Positions 36,207 to 44,910 of a DNA stretch of 64,000 bases are shown piece by piece. Source of the DNA: Enterococcus devriesei. Lineage in GTDB: Bacteria; Bacillota; Bacilli; Lactobacillales; Enterococcaceae. Positions within the stretch are counted from its first letter, which is position 1, and each line of letters opens with the position of its first letter. Location of the stretch: the NCBI RefSeq assembly GCF_001885905.1, contig NZ_JXKM01000006.1:124001-188000 (forward strand), given 5' to 3'. The notes beneath the pieces were generated by a model. It was not told where the DNA came from and searched no databases. It worked only from the letters and a program-made list of their open reading frames with translations. Both the position numbers and the translations under genes were made by a program.

Positions 36207-37376
36207 TTAGTCGATTTTAGTGGTGCCGCTACCGATATGGGCAACGTAAAAGTCAGGCGCGTAGCCAACCACGTTAAGGTATTCATCGTAAACATTATTT
36301 TTGAAAGCTGGAATGGTTTCTTCTTTGACTAAGGCGATCGCACAGCCACCAAAACCGGCACCAGTCATTCGGGCGCCTAATACGCCATCTTGTTTTTGCG
36401 CAGCATCAACCAGTGTATCTAACTCGATGCCAGTCACTTCATAGTCGTATCGTAGCGAATGATGAGAAGCGTTCAGCAATTTTCCGAAGGCGGCTAAATT
36501 GCCTTTTTCTAACTCTGTTTTGGCGATCAAGGTCCGTTGATTTTCTGTAACGGCATGGCGAGCGCGACGGATCAAGGTATCATCACCAATCAAAGCAGTA
36601 TTGGCTTCAAAGGTTGCTTCATCCAATTCGCCTAAGGCTTGGATGTCTAATTTCTTTTGCAAGCGAGCCAAGGCTTCTTCACATTCGCTACGGCGTTCGT
36701 TGTATTTTGAATCAGCCAATTCACGGCGTTTGTTAGTATTCATGATCACTACTGCGTAGTCGCCTAATTTCACTGGTACCATTTCATATTTCAATGTATT
36801 GGTATCTAATAAGATCGCTTTATCTACTTCACCAAAGCCGATGGCAAATTGATCCATAATGCCTGAATTGACGCCGATAAACTCATTTTCCACTTTTTTC
36901 CCTGTTTGCACCAGTTCAAGACGATCAGTATCTAAAGCGAAGATGTCTTCAAGCATGACGCCAACTAATAATTCCAACGAAGCACTGCTAGAAAGCCCTG
37001 CTCCATTCGGAATCGTTCCTTCAACTAATAATTCAAAACCGTGGTCGATCGTATGACCGGCTTCTTTCAATTTTAGAACCATGCCTTTCACGTAGTTTGC
37101 CCAGTTGTCTTTTTTATCGAAAGTCAGGTCATCCAGTGTAAAGGTGATGACGCCGATTTCATCGAAGTTGGTTGAATAAACCAAGACTTTGTTGTCTTCG
37201 CGAGGAGCTGCCAAGCCATATGTTCCGTAAGTGATTGAGGCTGGGAAAACGTGTCCACCATTGTAATCGGTATGTTCGCCGATCAAGTTGATCCGGCCTG
37301 GAGAAAAATAATGAGTCGTTGTTTTAGGGCCGAAAATTTCAGCAAATTTTGTGTTTAACGCTTGTTTGATTTCCAT
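36207..37376 (-). CDS. galK: Galactokinase
   Basis: GalK phosphorylates alpha-D-galactose to galactose 1-phosphate in the Leloir pathway. The 389-aa GHMP kinase shows all three family motifs: [15 protein letters not shown] near the N-terminus, [11 protein letters not shown] for ATP, and [10 protein letters not shown] near the C-end. The start is 1 nt after the galM stop, so the two are translated together. Neither galE nor galT is in the window. Confidence 0.97.
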   Translation of the reverse strand: MEIKQALNTKFAEIFGPKTTTHYFSPGRINLIGEHTDYNGGHVFPASITYGTYGLAAPREDNKVLVYSTNFDEIGVITFTLDDLTFDKKDNWANYVKGMVLKLKEAGHTIDHGFELLVEGTIPNGAGLSSSASLELLVGVMLEDIFALDTDRLELVQTGKKVENEFIGVNSGIMDQFAIGFGEVDKAILLDTNTLKYEMVPVKLGDYAVVIMNTNKRRELADSKYNERRSECEEALARLQKKLDIQALGELDEATFEANTALIGDDTLIRRARHAVTENQRTLIAKTELEKGNLAAFGKLLNASHHSLRYDYEVTGIELDTLVDAAQKQDGVLGARMTGAGFGGCAIALVKEETIPAFKNNVYDEYLNVVGYAPDFYVAHIGSGTTKID

Positions 37377-37377
37377 C

Positions 37378-38409
37378 TTAGTTCGCTTCTTTCAATTTAA
37401 TTTTAAATTCGGTCGCTGATTCAAAAGGCTGCATCGGCGCTATCGCGATTGAGCCAAAGTCAGGAAACTGCTCGGCCCCTGGTGCGACCTGTGTTTCAAA
37501 GGTGATTCCGCCATGATTAACGAGCTTAGAGCCACGCATTTCAGGGCCGTCTTCACCAAAATTAGCGGAGAAAATAACCACGCTTGGGGCATCCGTACTC
37601 ATTTCAACCTCCACTGAACCGTCGGGGCTGGTAAGTTTTGCGGCAGGATTTTCTAAGGTATGCTCTTTCAAGAAGAAGGGATGGTCGAAGCCGCCGAATT
37701 GATCTTTTTGTTCATCAGAAGCAGCAAAAGCATCGCCTAATTTTCGCGGCGTTTGAAAATCAAAAGCGCTTCCTGTGCTCTTTGCGATTTCTCCTGTCGG
37801 CAAAACATCGGTGCCAACAGGGGCAAAGTGATCGCTGTTTAACCAAAGGGTATGCTCGTCGATGGACTGAGCTGGATCACCAGTTAGATTGAAATAGACA
37901 TGATTGGTTGGGTTGAAGAGCGTCAGCTGATCAGTCGTGCCTTTGGTTGTTAAACGCCAAACATTGTCCTTCGTCAAGGTATAACGAACTTCAACGGTCA
38001 AATTGCCAGGAAAACCATACTCACCATCAGGACTGAGGGTTTTGAAAAGTACTGAGGCTTCCTCTTCACCGTCTTCGATCGTATATTCCCATTTCTTTGC
38101 TTCAAAACTTGCTGGACCGCCGTGTAAGGTGTGGCCAGTCGCCGGGTCCGTCTCAACTTGATAATTTTTTCCCGCAAGTGTGAAATGACCATGCTGGATA
38201 CGGCCGGCTGTCCGCCCGATTGAGGCGCCGATATAAGGATCTTTTTCCAAATATTCTTCAGCAGAATCAAAGCCTAGGATCAATTCAGTATCCTTGCCTA
38301 GGCGAACAATCCGTGCACCTAAGTCAGAGACAGATAGGCGGAAACCGTGTTCATTTTCAAGTGTAATCAAGTGATACCCTTTTCCAAAATCTTTTTCGCT
38401 AATTTTCAT
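37378..38409 (-). CDS. galM: Aldose 1-epimerase (galactose mutarotase)
   Basis: GalM converts beta-D-galactose to the alpha anomer for GalK. Start at ATG 38409 has GAGAGG 8 nt upstream and gives 343 aa starting [13 protein letters not shown]; an open frame continues up to 38514 but has no initiation signal. The substrate histidines are in GHTLHGG and NPTNHVYFN, with a C-terminal Glu in TFETQVAP. First gene of galM-galK. Confidence 0.94.
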   Translation of the reverse strand: MKISEKDFGKGYHLITLENEHGFRLSVSDLGARIVRLGKDTELILGFDSAEEYLEKDPYIGASIGRTAGRIQHGHFTLAGKNYQVETDPATGHTLHGGPASFEAKKWEYTIEDGEEEASVLFKTLSPDGEYGFPGNLTVEVRYTLTKDNVWRLTTKGTTDQLTLFNPTNHVYFNLTGDPAQSIDEHTLWLNSDHFAPVGTDVLPTGEIAKSTGSAFDFQTPRKLGDAFAASDEQKDQFGGFDHPFFLKEHTLENPAAKLTSPDGSVEVEMSTDAPSVVIFSANFGEDGPEMRGSKLVNHGGITFETQVAPGAEQFPDFGSIAIAPMQPFESATEFKIKLKEAN

Positions 38410-38510
38410 GTGTAAAACCTCTCTTATTGTTCTTTTATACCAGTTTTTTCTGGAAATAATACCTGATATCAGTTTATCGATTAATAACCAAAGTGACAAG
38501 CGCACCGCTT

Positions 38511-38720
38511 TCATTTCAGCTGGGAATCGAAAAAAACCGACTGCCTGTTAAAGAACATGTTCACTATCCTTACTCTAACAAGAAACCGTTTTCGAAAACA
38601 TATATTTCTGTGACGACTATTTAACTTTTTGTTGCATTTTATTAAGTGGTTGTCCAAAATAATCAAGCAACAAAATAGGAGAGCAACAAACCCGGTCAGT
38701 CGCAACGTATAAAGGTCCAT
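38511..38720 (-). CDS. Small hydrophobic ORF upstream of galM, doubtful
   Basis: The minus-strand ORF starts MDLYTLRLTGFVALLFCCL, one transmembrane segment, followed by a basic tail. GAGGAGG lies 12 nt before the ATG. The single-helix plus basic-tail form and a hairpin just upstream recall type I toxin peptides of the Fst or holin-like kind, but the 69-aa length is too long and no known signature is matched. It overlaps probable galM control sequences. Confidence 0.3.
   Translation of the reverse strand: MDLYTLRLTGFVALLFCCLIILDNHLIKCNKKLNSRHRNICFRKRFLVRVRIVNMFFNRQSVFFDSQLK
38553..38594. promoter_or_regulatory. Palindromic boxes upstream of galM
   Basis: AGAAACCGTTTTCG (38581-38594) matches 12 of 14 cre positions, and GAACATGTTC (38553-38562) is a perfect 10-bp palindrome. 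Both lie about 150-180 bp upstream of galM, in the small hydrophobic ORF. They could be CcpA and regulator sites for the gal operon. Confidence 0.4.
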
Positions 38721-38771
38721 CAGGTATGATGCCTCCTCTAAAAATATCATTGACAGTTATAGGATACCAAA

Positions 38772-38807
38772 CAGAGAATCGAGACAAAGTCGCGTCTCGA
38801 TTCTCTG
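38772..38807. terminator. Perfect 14-bp hairpin between two small ORFs
   Basis: CAGAGAATCGAGAC pairs with GTCTCGATTCTCTG around an 8-nt loop. T-runs are weak on both sides, but its position behind the membrane ORF at 38817 fits termination. Confidence 0.65.
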
Positions 38808-38816
38808 TTGATAAAG

Positions 38817-39020
38817 CTATTTTTTATGAAAGAAAAACCAGAGTTCTTTTAACACCCAGATTGTCGCTACCAAAAGTGTAATGAAAAAAATTTGTTGAAA
38901 AATTATATGATTGGGTATTTTTAAATCGAGATAAGGAAGTTTTTCCTGGAGCAGTAAGGTACTGGGAACGATTAAACAAATTAGAAGTGTTTGCACAGCT
39001 TGCTTGAGCCGATTCTTCAT
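38817..39020 (-). CDS. Small membrane protein of 67 aa, unknown
   Basis: From ATG 39020, with GAGGA upstream, the ORF encodes MKNRLKQAVQTLLICLIVP and ends WFFFHKK. It has two hydrophobic helices, around residues 9-25 and 45-60. No family is recognised. It is divergent from the AraC regulator and followed by a strong hairpin. Confidence 0.5.
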   Translation of the reverse strand: MKNRLKQAVQTLLICLIVPSTLLLQEKLPYLDLKIPNHIIFQQIFFITLLVATIWVLKELWFFFHKK

Positions 39021-39208
39021 GATTCCTCGCATCCTTTGTGTTTGATAAGCTAAGCATAGCACGTAAAAAAAAGAAATTTTGGATTTATCAATAAATTTTC
39101 CAGCGGCAAAAAAATTTGGGCTCTTGAGTAAATTGTCTTTGATTCAGCGGAGGTATTATGATGAAGTTATTGTATAATAAAAGTTGAAAATAAAAGGAGT
39201 GAGTCCCA

Positions 39209-40114
39209 ATGGAGCAGGCGCTTTTTTTAAAAAAGGAGCAGCATCAGTTGAAAAATGGGTTGCAATTTAATTTTTGCGGATTCTCGAAATCACTGCCCTT
39301 CCATTCTTTTGGTCCGGCGATTCGGCAACAGTACATCTTACATATCGTGATGGAGGGCAAAGGAACCTATCAAGTCAAGAATCAGCAGTTTCACTTAAAA
39401 AAAGGGGATCTCTTTTTGATTCGTCCCGGTGATTCGACGTTTTATTTAGCGGATGGAGAAGATCCGTGGATGTATTGCTGGCTTTCTTTTAGTGGGGCAG
39501 ATGCCGCAGAGCTTGTTTCCCATTCGCTGTTTAAAGAGGATCAGTATACGATGGTTTCTTCCGACATTCAAAAATACATTGAGGTGATTTTGGCTTGTTT
39601 TCCTTATGCAGCTGAGACGATTGAAAATGAGGTGCATTTGAGTGAGCTGGCTTACCGTTTTCTAGGGGTATTATTAGCAGATGGCGGAAAAATTCAAGTA
39701 GGCGAGCAAAAAAATTATTCACCACTGGCAGTGGAAGCGGTGGAATACATTGATGCTCATTATGGGGAGGCCTTAACGGTCGAAGGAATTGCCCAGCACT
39801 TAGCAATCAATCGCAGTCACCTGTCGCGCGTTTTTCGCAATCATATGGCGATTAGCTTGAAAGAATATATTCTGGGTGTACGGATTAATCGTGGGGCGTT
39901 TTTATTGTCCCAGACAGACAGATCGGTGGAGCAGATCGCGGAGGAAGTGGGCTTCAATAGTCTGGTGGTCTTTAGCCGTATGTTTAAAAAGATGACTGGC
40001 GAGACCGCCACGGCATATCGTAAACGAATGGAAAATGATGAGTTCACTAATGTCTCCTTAAATGAGATAAAGAAACGATTAAAGCAACAAGCCTTCGTGA
40101 ACCGGGCCACTTAG
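39209..40114 (+). CDS. AraC-family regulator with cupin sensor
   Basis: This 301-aa regulator has an N-terminal cupin-type sugar-sensing domain (HIVMEGKGTYQVKNQQFHLKKGD is its core) and two C-terminal helix-turn-helix motifs (TVEGIAQHLAINRSHLSRVF; SVEQIAEEVGFNSLVVFSRMF). MsmR/RafR-type activators look alike. A TATAAT at 39173-39178 precedes it. It ends 70 bp before deoC, which has its own promoter, so it may or may not control deoC. The effector is unknown. Confidence 0.86.
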   Translation: MEQALFLKKEQHQLKNGLQFNFCGFSKSLPFHSFGPAIRQQYILHIVMEGKGTYQVKNQQFHLKKGDLFLIRPGDSTFYLADGEDPWMYCWLSFSGADAAELVSHSLFKEDQYTMVSSDIQKYIEVILACFPYAAETIENEVHLSELAYRFLGVLLADGGKIQVGEQKNYSPLAVEAVEYIDAHYGEALTVEGIAQHLAINRSHLSRVFRNHMAISLKEYILGVRINRGAFLLSQTDRSVEQIAEEVGFNSLVVFSRMFKKMTGETATAYRKRMENDEFTNVSLNEIKKRLKQQAFVNRAT

Positions 40115-40117
40115 GAA

Positions 40118-40154
40118 AGTGAGCGTTTACAAAGTTTTTTGGATACCCTATACT
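40118..40154 (+). promoter_or_regulatory. deoC promoter with overlapping cre
   Basis: TTTACA (40126-40131) and TATACT (40149-40154) are 17 bp apart. AGTGAGCGTTTACA (40118-40131) matches 12 of 14 cre positions and covers the -35 box. Confidence 0.7.
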
Positions 40155-40184
40155 TAAATTAGAATGAGTTAGGAGGAACCTCCC

Positions 40185-40886
40185 ATGAAAAAAGCGAGCG
40201 AAATGACGGTCGAAGAACTAGGGGCTTATATTGATCAGTCGGTGTTGAAGCCAGATTTCACGGAAACAGAGATTCGCCAATATATCCAGGAAGGGATCGA
40301 TTATCATTGTGCGACGGTGTGTATCAATCCCGCTTCTTTGGATATTGCCGCGGAAATGCTAAAAGGGACAAATACGAAGATTTGTGTCGTTTGTGATTTT
40401 CCGTTTGGTACGAGTACGACCGCTTCTAAAGTGTTGCAGGCGGAGACTTATTGTCAGCGGGAAGATATTTACGAATTAGATATCGTGGCTAATTTTGGTT
40501 GGCTACGCAGTGGAAAATACGATGATGTGACGCGAGAGCTGAAGATCGTAGTGGAAGCGTGCCACGCTCATGGGACTGCCGTGAAGGTTATTTTTGAAAC
40601 GGATACGTTAAACGAAGAACAAATTCGCCAAGCCTGTGAATGCGCGATTGCGGCAGAGGCTGACTTTGTTAAAACCAGTACCGGCTTTATTACGGGCTAT
40701 GAAAGCAAAGGGGCTACGACAGAGGTCATCAAGCTGATGATGGATCAGTGCCAAGGCCGGATCAAGATCAAAGGCAGCGGTGGGATTCGCACACGAGAGC
40801 ATTTTCTAGAACTAATTGATCTAGGCATTGATCGGATGGGCATCGGCTTTAAATCAACCCCTGTTGTCTTAGGATTGGACCAATAG
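40185..40886 (+). CDS. deoC: Deoxyribose-phosphate aldolase
   Basis: DeoC cleaves 2-deoxyribose 5-phosphate to glyceraldehyde 3-phosphate and acetaldehyde. The 233-aa class I aldolase has the Schiff-base Lys163 in FVKTSTGF, the Asp99 of the relay in ELDIVANFG, and GSGGIRT for the phosphate. The start follows AGGAGG. No deoxynucleoside phosphorylase or phosphopentomutase is adjacent. The cre box suggests use when better sugars are absent. Confidence 0.94.
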   Translation: MKKASEMTVEELGAYIDQSVLKPDFTETEIRQYIQEGIDYHCATVCINPASLDIAAEMLKGTNTKICVVCDFPFGTSTTASKVLQAETYCQREDIYELDIVANFGWLRSGKYDDVTRELKIVVEACHAHGTAVKVIFETDTLNEEQIRQACECAIAAEADFVKTSTGFITGYESKGATTEVIKLMMDQCQGRIKIKGSGGIRTREHFLELIDLGIDRMGIGFKSTPVVLGLDQ

Positions 40887-40888
40887 CA

Positions 40889-41452
40889 ATGGAAGAAGCG
40901 TTGATTTTTGAAACACGAGCGGCCTTTAGAAAGTGGTTGAGGAAAAACGCGACCACCAGTAAAGGGGTTTGGCTGACTTTTAGCAAGACCAAACGCCTTA
41001 AAACTTTAAAAGCTAGTGAAGCATTAGAAGAAGCACTTTGCTTTGGTTGGATCGACGGTTTGATGAAAAAAGTTGATAAAGATTCTTATCTTAAATATTT
41101 TTCGCTGCGCCGCAAAAACAGCAAATGGTCCCAGAAAAATAAAACCCTCGTCGCAAAACTGGAAAAAGCCGGATTGATGACTGAGTTGGGTCGGGAAAAA
41201 ATCGTTGAAGCCAAGGAGAATGGTCAATGGGACAAAGCGACGCGACCGTCAGATATCACACCAGACCAAATCGCGCAACTGGCAAAATTACTTGAAGTCA
41301 ATCAAGCGGCCTATAAAAATTTTCAAGAAATGTCGCCTTCGATCCAAAAAACCTATACTCGAGCTTATTTTGATGCAAAAACAGCCGCGGGCAAAGAAAA
41401 ACGGTTGACTTGGATCATGGAACGAACAGAGCAGAACTTAAAACCGATGTAA
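40889..41452 (+). CDS. YdeI/OmpD-associated family protein
   Basis: This 187-aa protein has the YdeI-type core: TSKGVWLTFSK followed by EALEEALCFGWIDG, and the C-terminal RAYFDAKTAAGKEKRLTWI. The family is widespread with no settled biochemical role. It starts 2 nt after the deoC stop codon, so it is cotranscribed, with weak initiation signals of its own. A bidirectional terminator follows. Confidence 0.78.
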   Translation: MEEALIFETRAAFRKWLRKNATTSKGVWLTFSKTKRLKTLKASEALEEALCFGWIDGLMKKVDKDSYLKYFSLRRKNSKWSQKNKTLVAKLEKAGLMTELGREKIVEAKENGQWDKATRPSDITPDQIAQLAKLLEVNQAAYKNFQEMSPSIQKTYTRAYFDAKTAAGKEKRLTWIMERTEQNLKPM

Positions 41453-41457
41453 ATGCA

Positions 41458-41490
41458 AATGGACAGTCCTTGCTAGGACTGTCCATTTTT
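41458..41490. terminator. Bidirectional terminator
   Basis: TGGACAGTCCT pairs with AGGACTGTCCA around TGCT, followed by TTTTT. Confidence 0.9.
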
Positions 41491-41502
41491 ATCTTCGATC
41501 AA

Positions 41503-42591
41503 TTAATGACTGATATAATGCTGAAGCGACTTTTGATAGATCGTGCCATTTTCATTACCGGTATTTAGCTGCTGGGCCAATAAATAGCCGATATAAGGTC
41601 CTGTCGTCAAACCGGAAGAACCAAGCCCACTAGCGACCAATAGCTCCGGACTTAACCGACCAAAAAAGGGCGCGAAGTCTGATGTATAAGCACGAGTTCC
41701 CACGCGATACTGCATTGGTGCGGAAAAAATTTGCTGTGGATCGGCTAAAAATTTGTGGGCACTGGAAGTAAGCTGTTGGAAAGCTTCCTGTGTTGCTGCT
41801 AAATCCCAGCCAGCCTCATTCTCATGGGTAGCACCAAGTAAAATTTTGCCATCCATGAAGGGAATCAAATCCGCCTCACCATCCAACATCGCTACAGGAA
41901 AAGTCCCACTGTCAGCAATCATCGTTTGAAACACTAGAAGCTGGCCTTTTTGTGGTCGTAAATCCACTTGGTAGCCTAAAGGAGCTAATAACTCTTTTAA
42001 GTGGGGGCCTGCCGTAATAATGATTTGATCGAAAGCGATCGATTGGTTATCCAACAAAATAGTCTGAGAATCACTTAGGGTGACTCGTTTAGCGATAAAA
42101 TTTACGCCCTTTGCCTCGGCAGTTTGTTTCAAGCGTTTCAAATAGGCCTTGCCGTCTAGACGACCACCGCCACTGATTTTGATGGCTGGTACCGGTTTTA
42201 ATAGTGGCAGGGCCGCTTTGGTTTGTTCCGGTAATAATTTTTCAATCGTGCCGATTTCTGGCGCGTCTTTTTTTCGTTCAGCAGCTAAGGCCAATAATTC
42301 TTCTAACTGTTTTTCTGGTCGGATAATCAGCGTGCCGGCTTGCTGATAAATCGTTTGATCTAGTTGATAGTCTTGCCGGAGTTTTGGAAAAAAGGCTGCT
42401 CCGTCTTTAGCTAATTGATACCACTTTTGATTGCGGCGCTTAGACAGCCAAGGTGAAATAATCCCTGCACTGGCAGAAGTTGCTTGCCCAATGCCTTCGT
42501 CAAATAAGGTCACGTCAAATTTATTCAAGTCTAAATAATTTGCCAGCGTCATCCCGATGATGCCGCCGCCGATGATTGCGATTCTTTCCAC
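41503..42591 (-). CDS. FAD-dependent D-amino-acid oxidase-like protein (DadA/ThiO type)
   Basis: This DAO-fold flavoprotein has about 362 aa from GTG 42591. It starts with ERIAIIGGGIIGMTLA (FAD-binding GxGxxG), and a matching GLGSSGLTTGPYIG is near the C-terminus. The frame stays open to 42732, but that segment runs through the padR operator. Starts at 42600 or 42591 are possible, neither with a good Shine-Dalgarno. Glycine, sarcosine or D-amino acids are family substrates; none is indicated here. Confidence 0.78.
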   Translation of the reverse strand: MERIAIIGGGIIGMTLANYLDLNKFDVTLFDEGIGQATSASAGIISPWLSKRRNQKWYQLAKDGAAFFPKLRQDYQLDQTIYQQAGTLIIRPEKQLEELLALAAERKKDAPEIGTIEKLLPEQTKAALPLLKPVPAIKISGGGRLDGKAYLKRLKQTAEAKGVNFIAKRVTLSDSQTILLDNQSIAFDQIIITAGPHLKELLAPLGYQVDLRPQKGQLLVFQTMIADSGTFPVAMLDGEADLIPFMDGKILLGATHENEAGWDLAATQEAFQQLTSSAHKFLADPQQIFSAPMQYRVGTRAYTSDFAPFFGRLSPELLVASGLGSSGLTTGPYIGYLLAQQLNTGNENGTIYQKSLQHYISH

Positions 42592-42663
42592 GTACTTCAC
42601 TTCTTTCTGCTGTTGATTCTGCCATAAGAAAAAAAATTTTTCAAATAATCTGATATATTTTAC

Positions 42664-42705
42664 TTTACCTGTCGTAGTAATTGACGTACAATGATTACAA
42701 CGACA
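42664..42705 (+). promoter_or_regulatory. padR promoter and operator
   Basis: TTTACC and TACAAT (42687-42692) are 17 bp apart. TGTCGTAGTAAT (42670-42681) and ATTACAACGACA (42694-42705) form an inverted repeat with one mismatch that encloses the -10 box. This is very likely the autoregulatory PadR site. Confidence 0.8.
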
Positions 42706-42733
42706 GATGAAGTAATCTTTAGGAGGTGGCAAA

Positions 42734-43060
42734 ATGATTTCAAGCGATGGGATTCGCGGTTACAATGATGTAATCATTTTGTCCGTATTGAAGGAAGGGG
42801 ATTCTTATGGGTATGCGGTCTCTCAAAAAATTCGCGAGATCAGTCAAGCAATCTACGTCATTAAGGAAACCACTTTATACTCCGCCTTCAACCGGCTAGA
42901 AAAAAATGATTATATCCGTTCCTATCCGGGAGAAGTGACCCACGGGAAAAAGAGAACGTATTATCAAATCACAGATAAAGGGCTGACTTTTTTAGCGGAA
43001 AAGCGCGAGGAATGGCAGCAGACTAAAAAAGTTGTGAACCGATTTATGAAAGAAGGGTAA
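42734..43060 (+). CDS. PadR-family regulator
   Basis: This 108-aa winged-helix repressor of the short PadR type has the segment GYNDVIILSVLKEGDSYGYAVSQKI, then ETTLYSAFNRLE as recognition helix, and GKKRTYYQITDKG as wing. AGGAGGTGG precedes the ATG. It leads a two-gene operon with a membrane protein. This PadR plus HAAS-domain arrangement is common in Firmicutes, where envelope stress or drugs are the inducers. Confidence 0.9.
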   Translation: MISSDGIRGYNDVIILSVLKEGDSYGYAVSQKIREISQAIYVIKETTLYSAFNRLEKNDYIRSYPGEVTHGKKRTYYQITDKGLTFLAEKREEWQQTKKVVNRFMKEG

Positions 43061-43063
43061 AAA

Positions 43064-44008
43064 ATGGAGACGATTAGAAATTATATAGAGACGTTGTTCC
43101 TTGAGTTTCCCAATACACAAGAAGTGCAGCGCGCGAAGCAGGAAATTCTATCTATTATGGAAGACCATTATTTGGCGTTGCTTGACGAAGGAAAAAGTGA
43201 ACATGAAGCGATTGGGCAAGTGATCAGTGAGTTCGGCTCGGTAGATGAACTGCGAGAAGAGCTACAGTTCACTACGCGAGAACGGGAACCGGAAAATGGG
43301 ATTGAAGAAGAGGAAATGTATTATTACCTTACGGAGCGCAAAAAAATCGCTTTGGGACTGAGTCTGGGGATCAGTGGCTGCTTGTTGGCGGTTGGAACGT
43401 TGATTGGACTGAGTGTTACTGGGTCACAGGTCTTTGGTGTACTGCTCTTTTTCATTATTTTAGCTGCGAGTGTGGGTGTGATTATTTATAATGGGATGCA
43501 GTTTGCAAAAATCGGCGCTCAGTTAAGTGATCGCTATGTATCGGCGTCGTTAAACGAAGAAGCCAATCGCATGAAGCAAGGCTATCAGAAAAGTTTTCAA
43601 ATTAGTTTGGTCTTTGGTATTTGTATCTGTGTTTTATGCGTGGCTCCGGTCCTTTTTTTCCAGATGTTTACCTATGCGGAGTACGGCATTCCGATGATGT
43701 TTCTCTTTTTGGCAGTCGGTGTCTTCTTGATCATTTACGGCAGTATCAATTACACCAGTTTTGACAAGTTCATCACAGCAAAATATTTTGTCGTTGATGA
43801 GGACAAACCAGGTCCTAACGCGATGTATGAAAAGTATGGCGATTCAGCTCGCACCAAACATGTCCTTGAACGAATTTATTGGCCGCTGGTTACGATGATT
43901 TATTTTGGCTGGTCCTTTTTGACTCATTCGTGGGGCTATAGCTGGATGATTTTTGTCATGGCTGGAATTTTTTACAGTGTCGTGGAGGCCATCTTCATAA
44001 AAAAGTAG
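43064..44008 (+). CDS. HAAS/permease-prefix domain membrane protein
   Basis: This 314-aa protein has an N-terminal helical domain of about 90 residues (IETLFLEFPNTQEVQRAKQEI..EHEAIGQVISEFGSVDEL) of the HAAS or permease-prefix type. At least six hydrophobic helices follow. Proteins of this kind are controlled by the PadR encoded next to them, here 3 nt upstream. The molecular role is unknown. A terminator follows. Confidence 0.75.
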   Translation: METIRNYIETLFLEFPNTQEVQRAKQEILSIMEDHYLALLDEGKSEHEAIGQVISEFGSVDELREELQFTTREREPENGIEEEEMYYYLTERKKIALGLSLGISGCLLAVGTLIGLSVTGSQVFGVLLFFIILAASVGVIIYNGMQFAKIGAQLSDRYVSASLNEEANRMKQGYQKSFQISLVFGICICVLCVAPVLFFQMFTYAEYGIPMMFLFLAVGVFLIIYGSINYTSFDKFITAKYFVVDEDKPGPNAMYEKYGDSARTKHVLERIYWPLVTMIYFGWSFLTHSWGYSWMIFVMAGIFYSVVEAIFIKK

Positions 44009-44025
44009 CATAGGCTATACACGTG

Positions 44026-44057
44026 ATCTCGCAGCAGCTAGCTGCGGGATTTTTTTC
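44026..44057 (+). terminator. Terminator of the PadR-HAAS operon
   Basis: ATC.CGCAGC pairs with GCTGCG.GAT, followed by TTTTTT. Confidence 0.85.
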
Positions 44058-44117
44058 AGTTATGCTTTTCGCAAGTTACTTAGTTTTTTGACTAATATTT
44101 CGGATTCGGCTGCGAAT

Positions 44118-44170
44118 AAAAAAATTAGTTTTCCCACTAACGTTTTGAAGGGAGAAAACTAATTTTTTTT
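44118..44170. terminator. Terminator-like inverted repeat
   Basis: AAAATTAGTTTTC pairs with GAAAACTAATTTT, with long A and T flanks. It ends the ClbS-like gene on the minus strand. Confidence 0.8.
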
Positions 44171-44176
44171 GCGTAT

Positions 44177-44707
44177 TTATAAGCTCTTATTAAACTTCTT
44201 GATCTTTTTTATGGCCCATTCATAGTGGCTGGAAGTGGCTGACACAAAGTAGCTGCCTAGTGTACTTCCGCCGACCCACGAAAAGGCACCTTTAGAAAAC
44301 AATTCATCATTTGAAAATTGTTGGGCTAAGTCGATTACTTTTTCATGGGTCGTTTGAAGAAGTTTCAAGGCTTCGTCATAGCTGGTAGCTTGATGTTTTT
44401 CCCAGAATTCTACATTCATCGCGCCGTAAGTTTTCCAATTATAGCCTTCTTTTAAAAACTGTTTAGGCGTACCTGCTTGATTTGCTTCGATCCAATCTAA
44501 CAGTAATTGATGCCATTCGTATAGATGGATCAATACGTCTCTTAAATTTTTATCTCGCTTCCAGTGGGCTTGCTTTTCTTTTTCAACATCGAATGTAAAG
44601 GTCTGATTTAATTTTTCTGCTGGAATCGTGTTTAATAGATCCATCATTTTGGTATAGGATTAGTTGCTTGCATCCATGAGTTCATTTTTGTTTTTAGGTC
44701 GAGCCAT
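44177..44707 (-). pseudogene. ClbS/DfsB-family gene interrupted by one in-frame stop
   Basis: The 156-aa ORF from 44647 is a DinB-like four-helix protein of the ClbS/DfsB family (LRDVLIHLYEWHQLLLDWI, GYNWKTYGAMN). It lacks the family's N-terminal segment. That segment is present upstream in the same frame: ATG 44707, with AGGAGG before it, encodes MARPKNKNELMDASN, then TAA at 44660-44662, then SYTK leading into the ORF. One base change (CAA or GAA to TAA) explains the break. ATG-ATG at 44647 may still start a shortened protein, without a Shine-Dalgarno. The original role (DNA-alkylation protection in ClbS) cannot be assumed. Confidence 0.82.
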
Positions 44708-44841
44708 GAGAAATCCTCCTAATCGATTGTGTTAAAAACAAGGGACGGACAGTCTTTCTATCTTTTATTTTAGCGAACCTCATTGGTTTAGTAAAGAAAT
44801 CTCGGAGGCTCGTTTCTCATGCAATCTTTATACGTAAATCA

Positions 44842-44889
44842 TTGACAAAAAATAGAAAGCAACTTAAACTAAAAACGAACATATGTTTG
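44842..44889 (+). promoter_or_regulatory. SOS-controlled promoter
   Basis: TTGACA (44842-44847) and TAAACT (44865-44870) are 17 bp apart. CGAACATATGTTTG at 44876-44889 is a perfect match to the Bacillus/Firmicutes LexA box CGAACRNRYGTTYG and lies at the expected transcription start. Confidence 0.93.
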
Positions 44890-44910
44890 TTTTTTAGAGA
44901 GGTGATTTTG

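Noticed and set aside
38410-38514. N-terminal extension of galM
   Set aside because: No initiation signal, and the encoded residues do not fit mutarotases; ATG 38409 has GAGAGG.
38553-38562. SOS box (GAACATGTTC) upstream of galM
   Set aside because: Only 2 bp separate the half-sites instead of 4, so it does not fit the LexA consensus.
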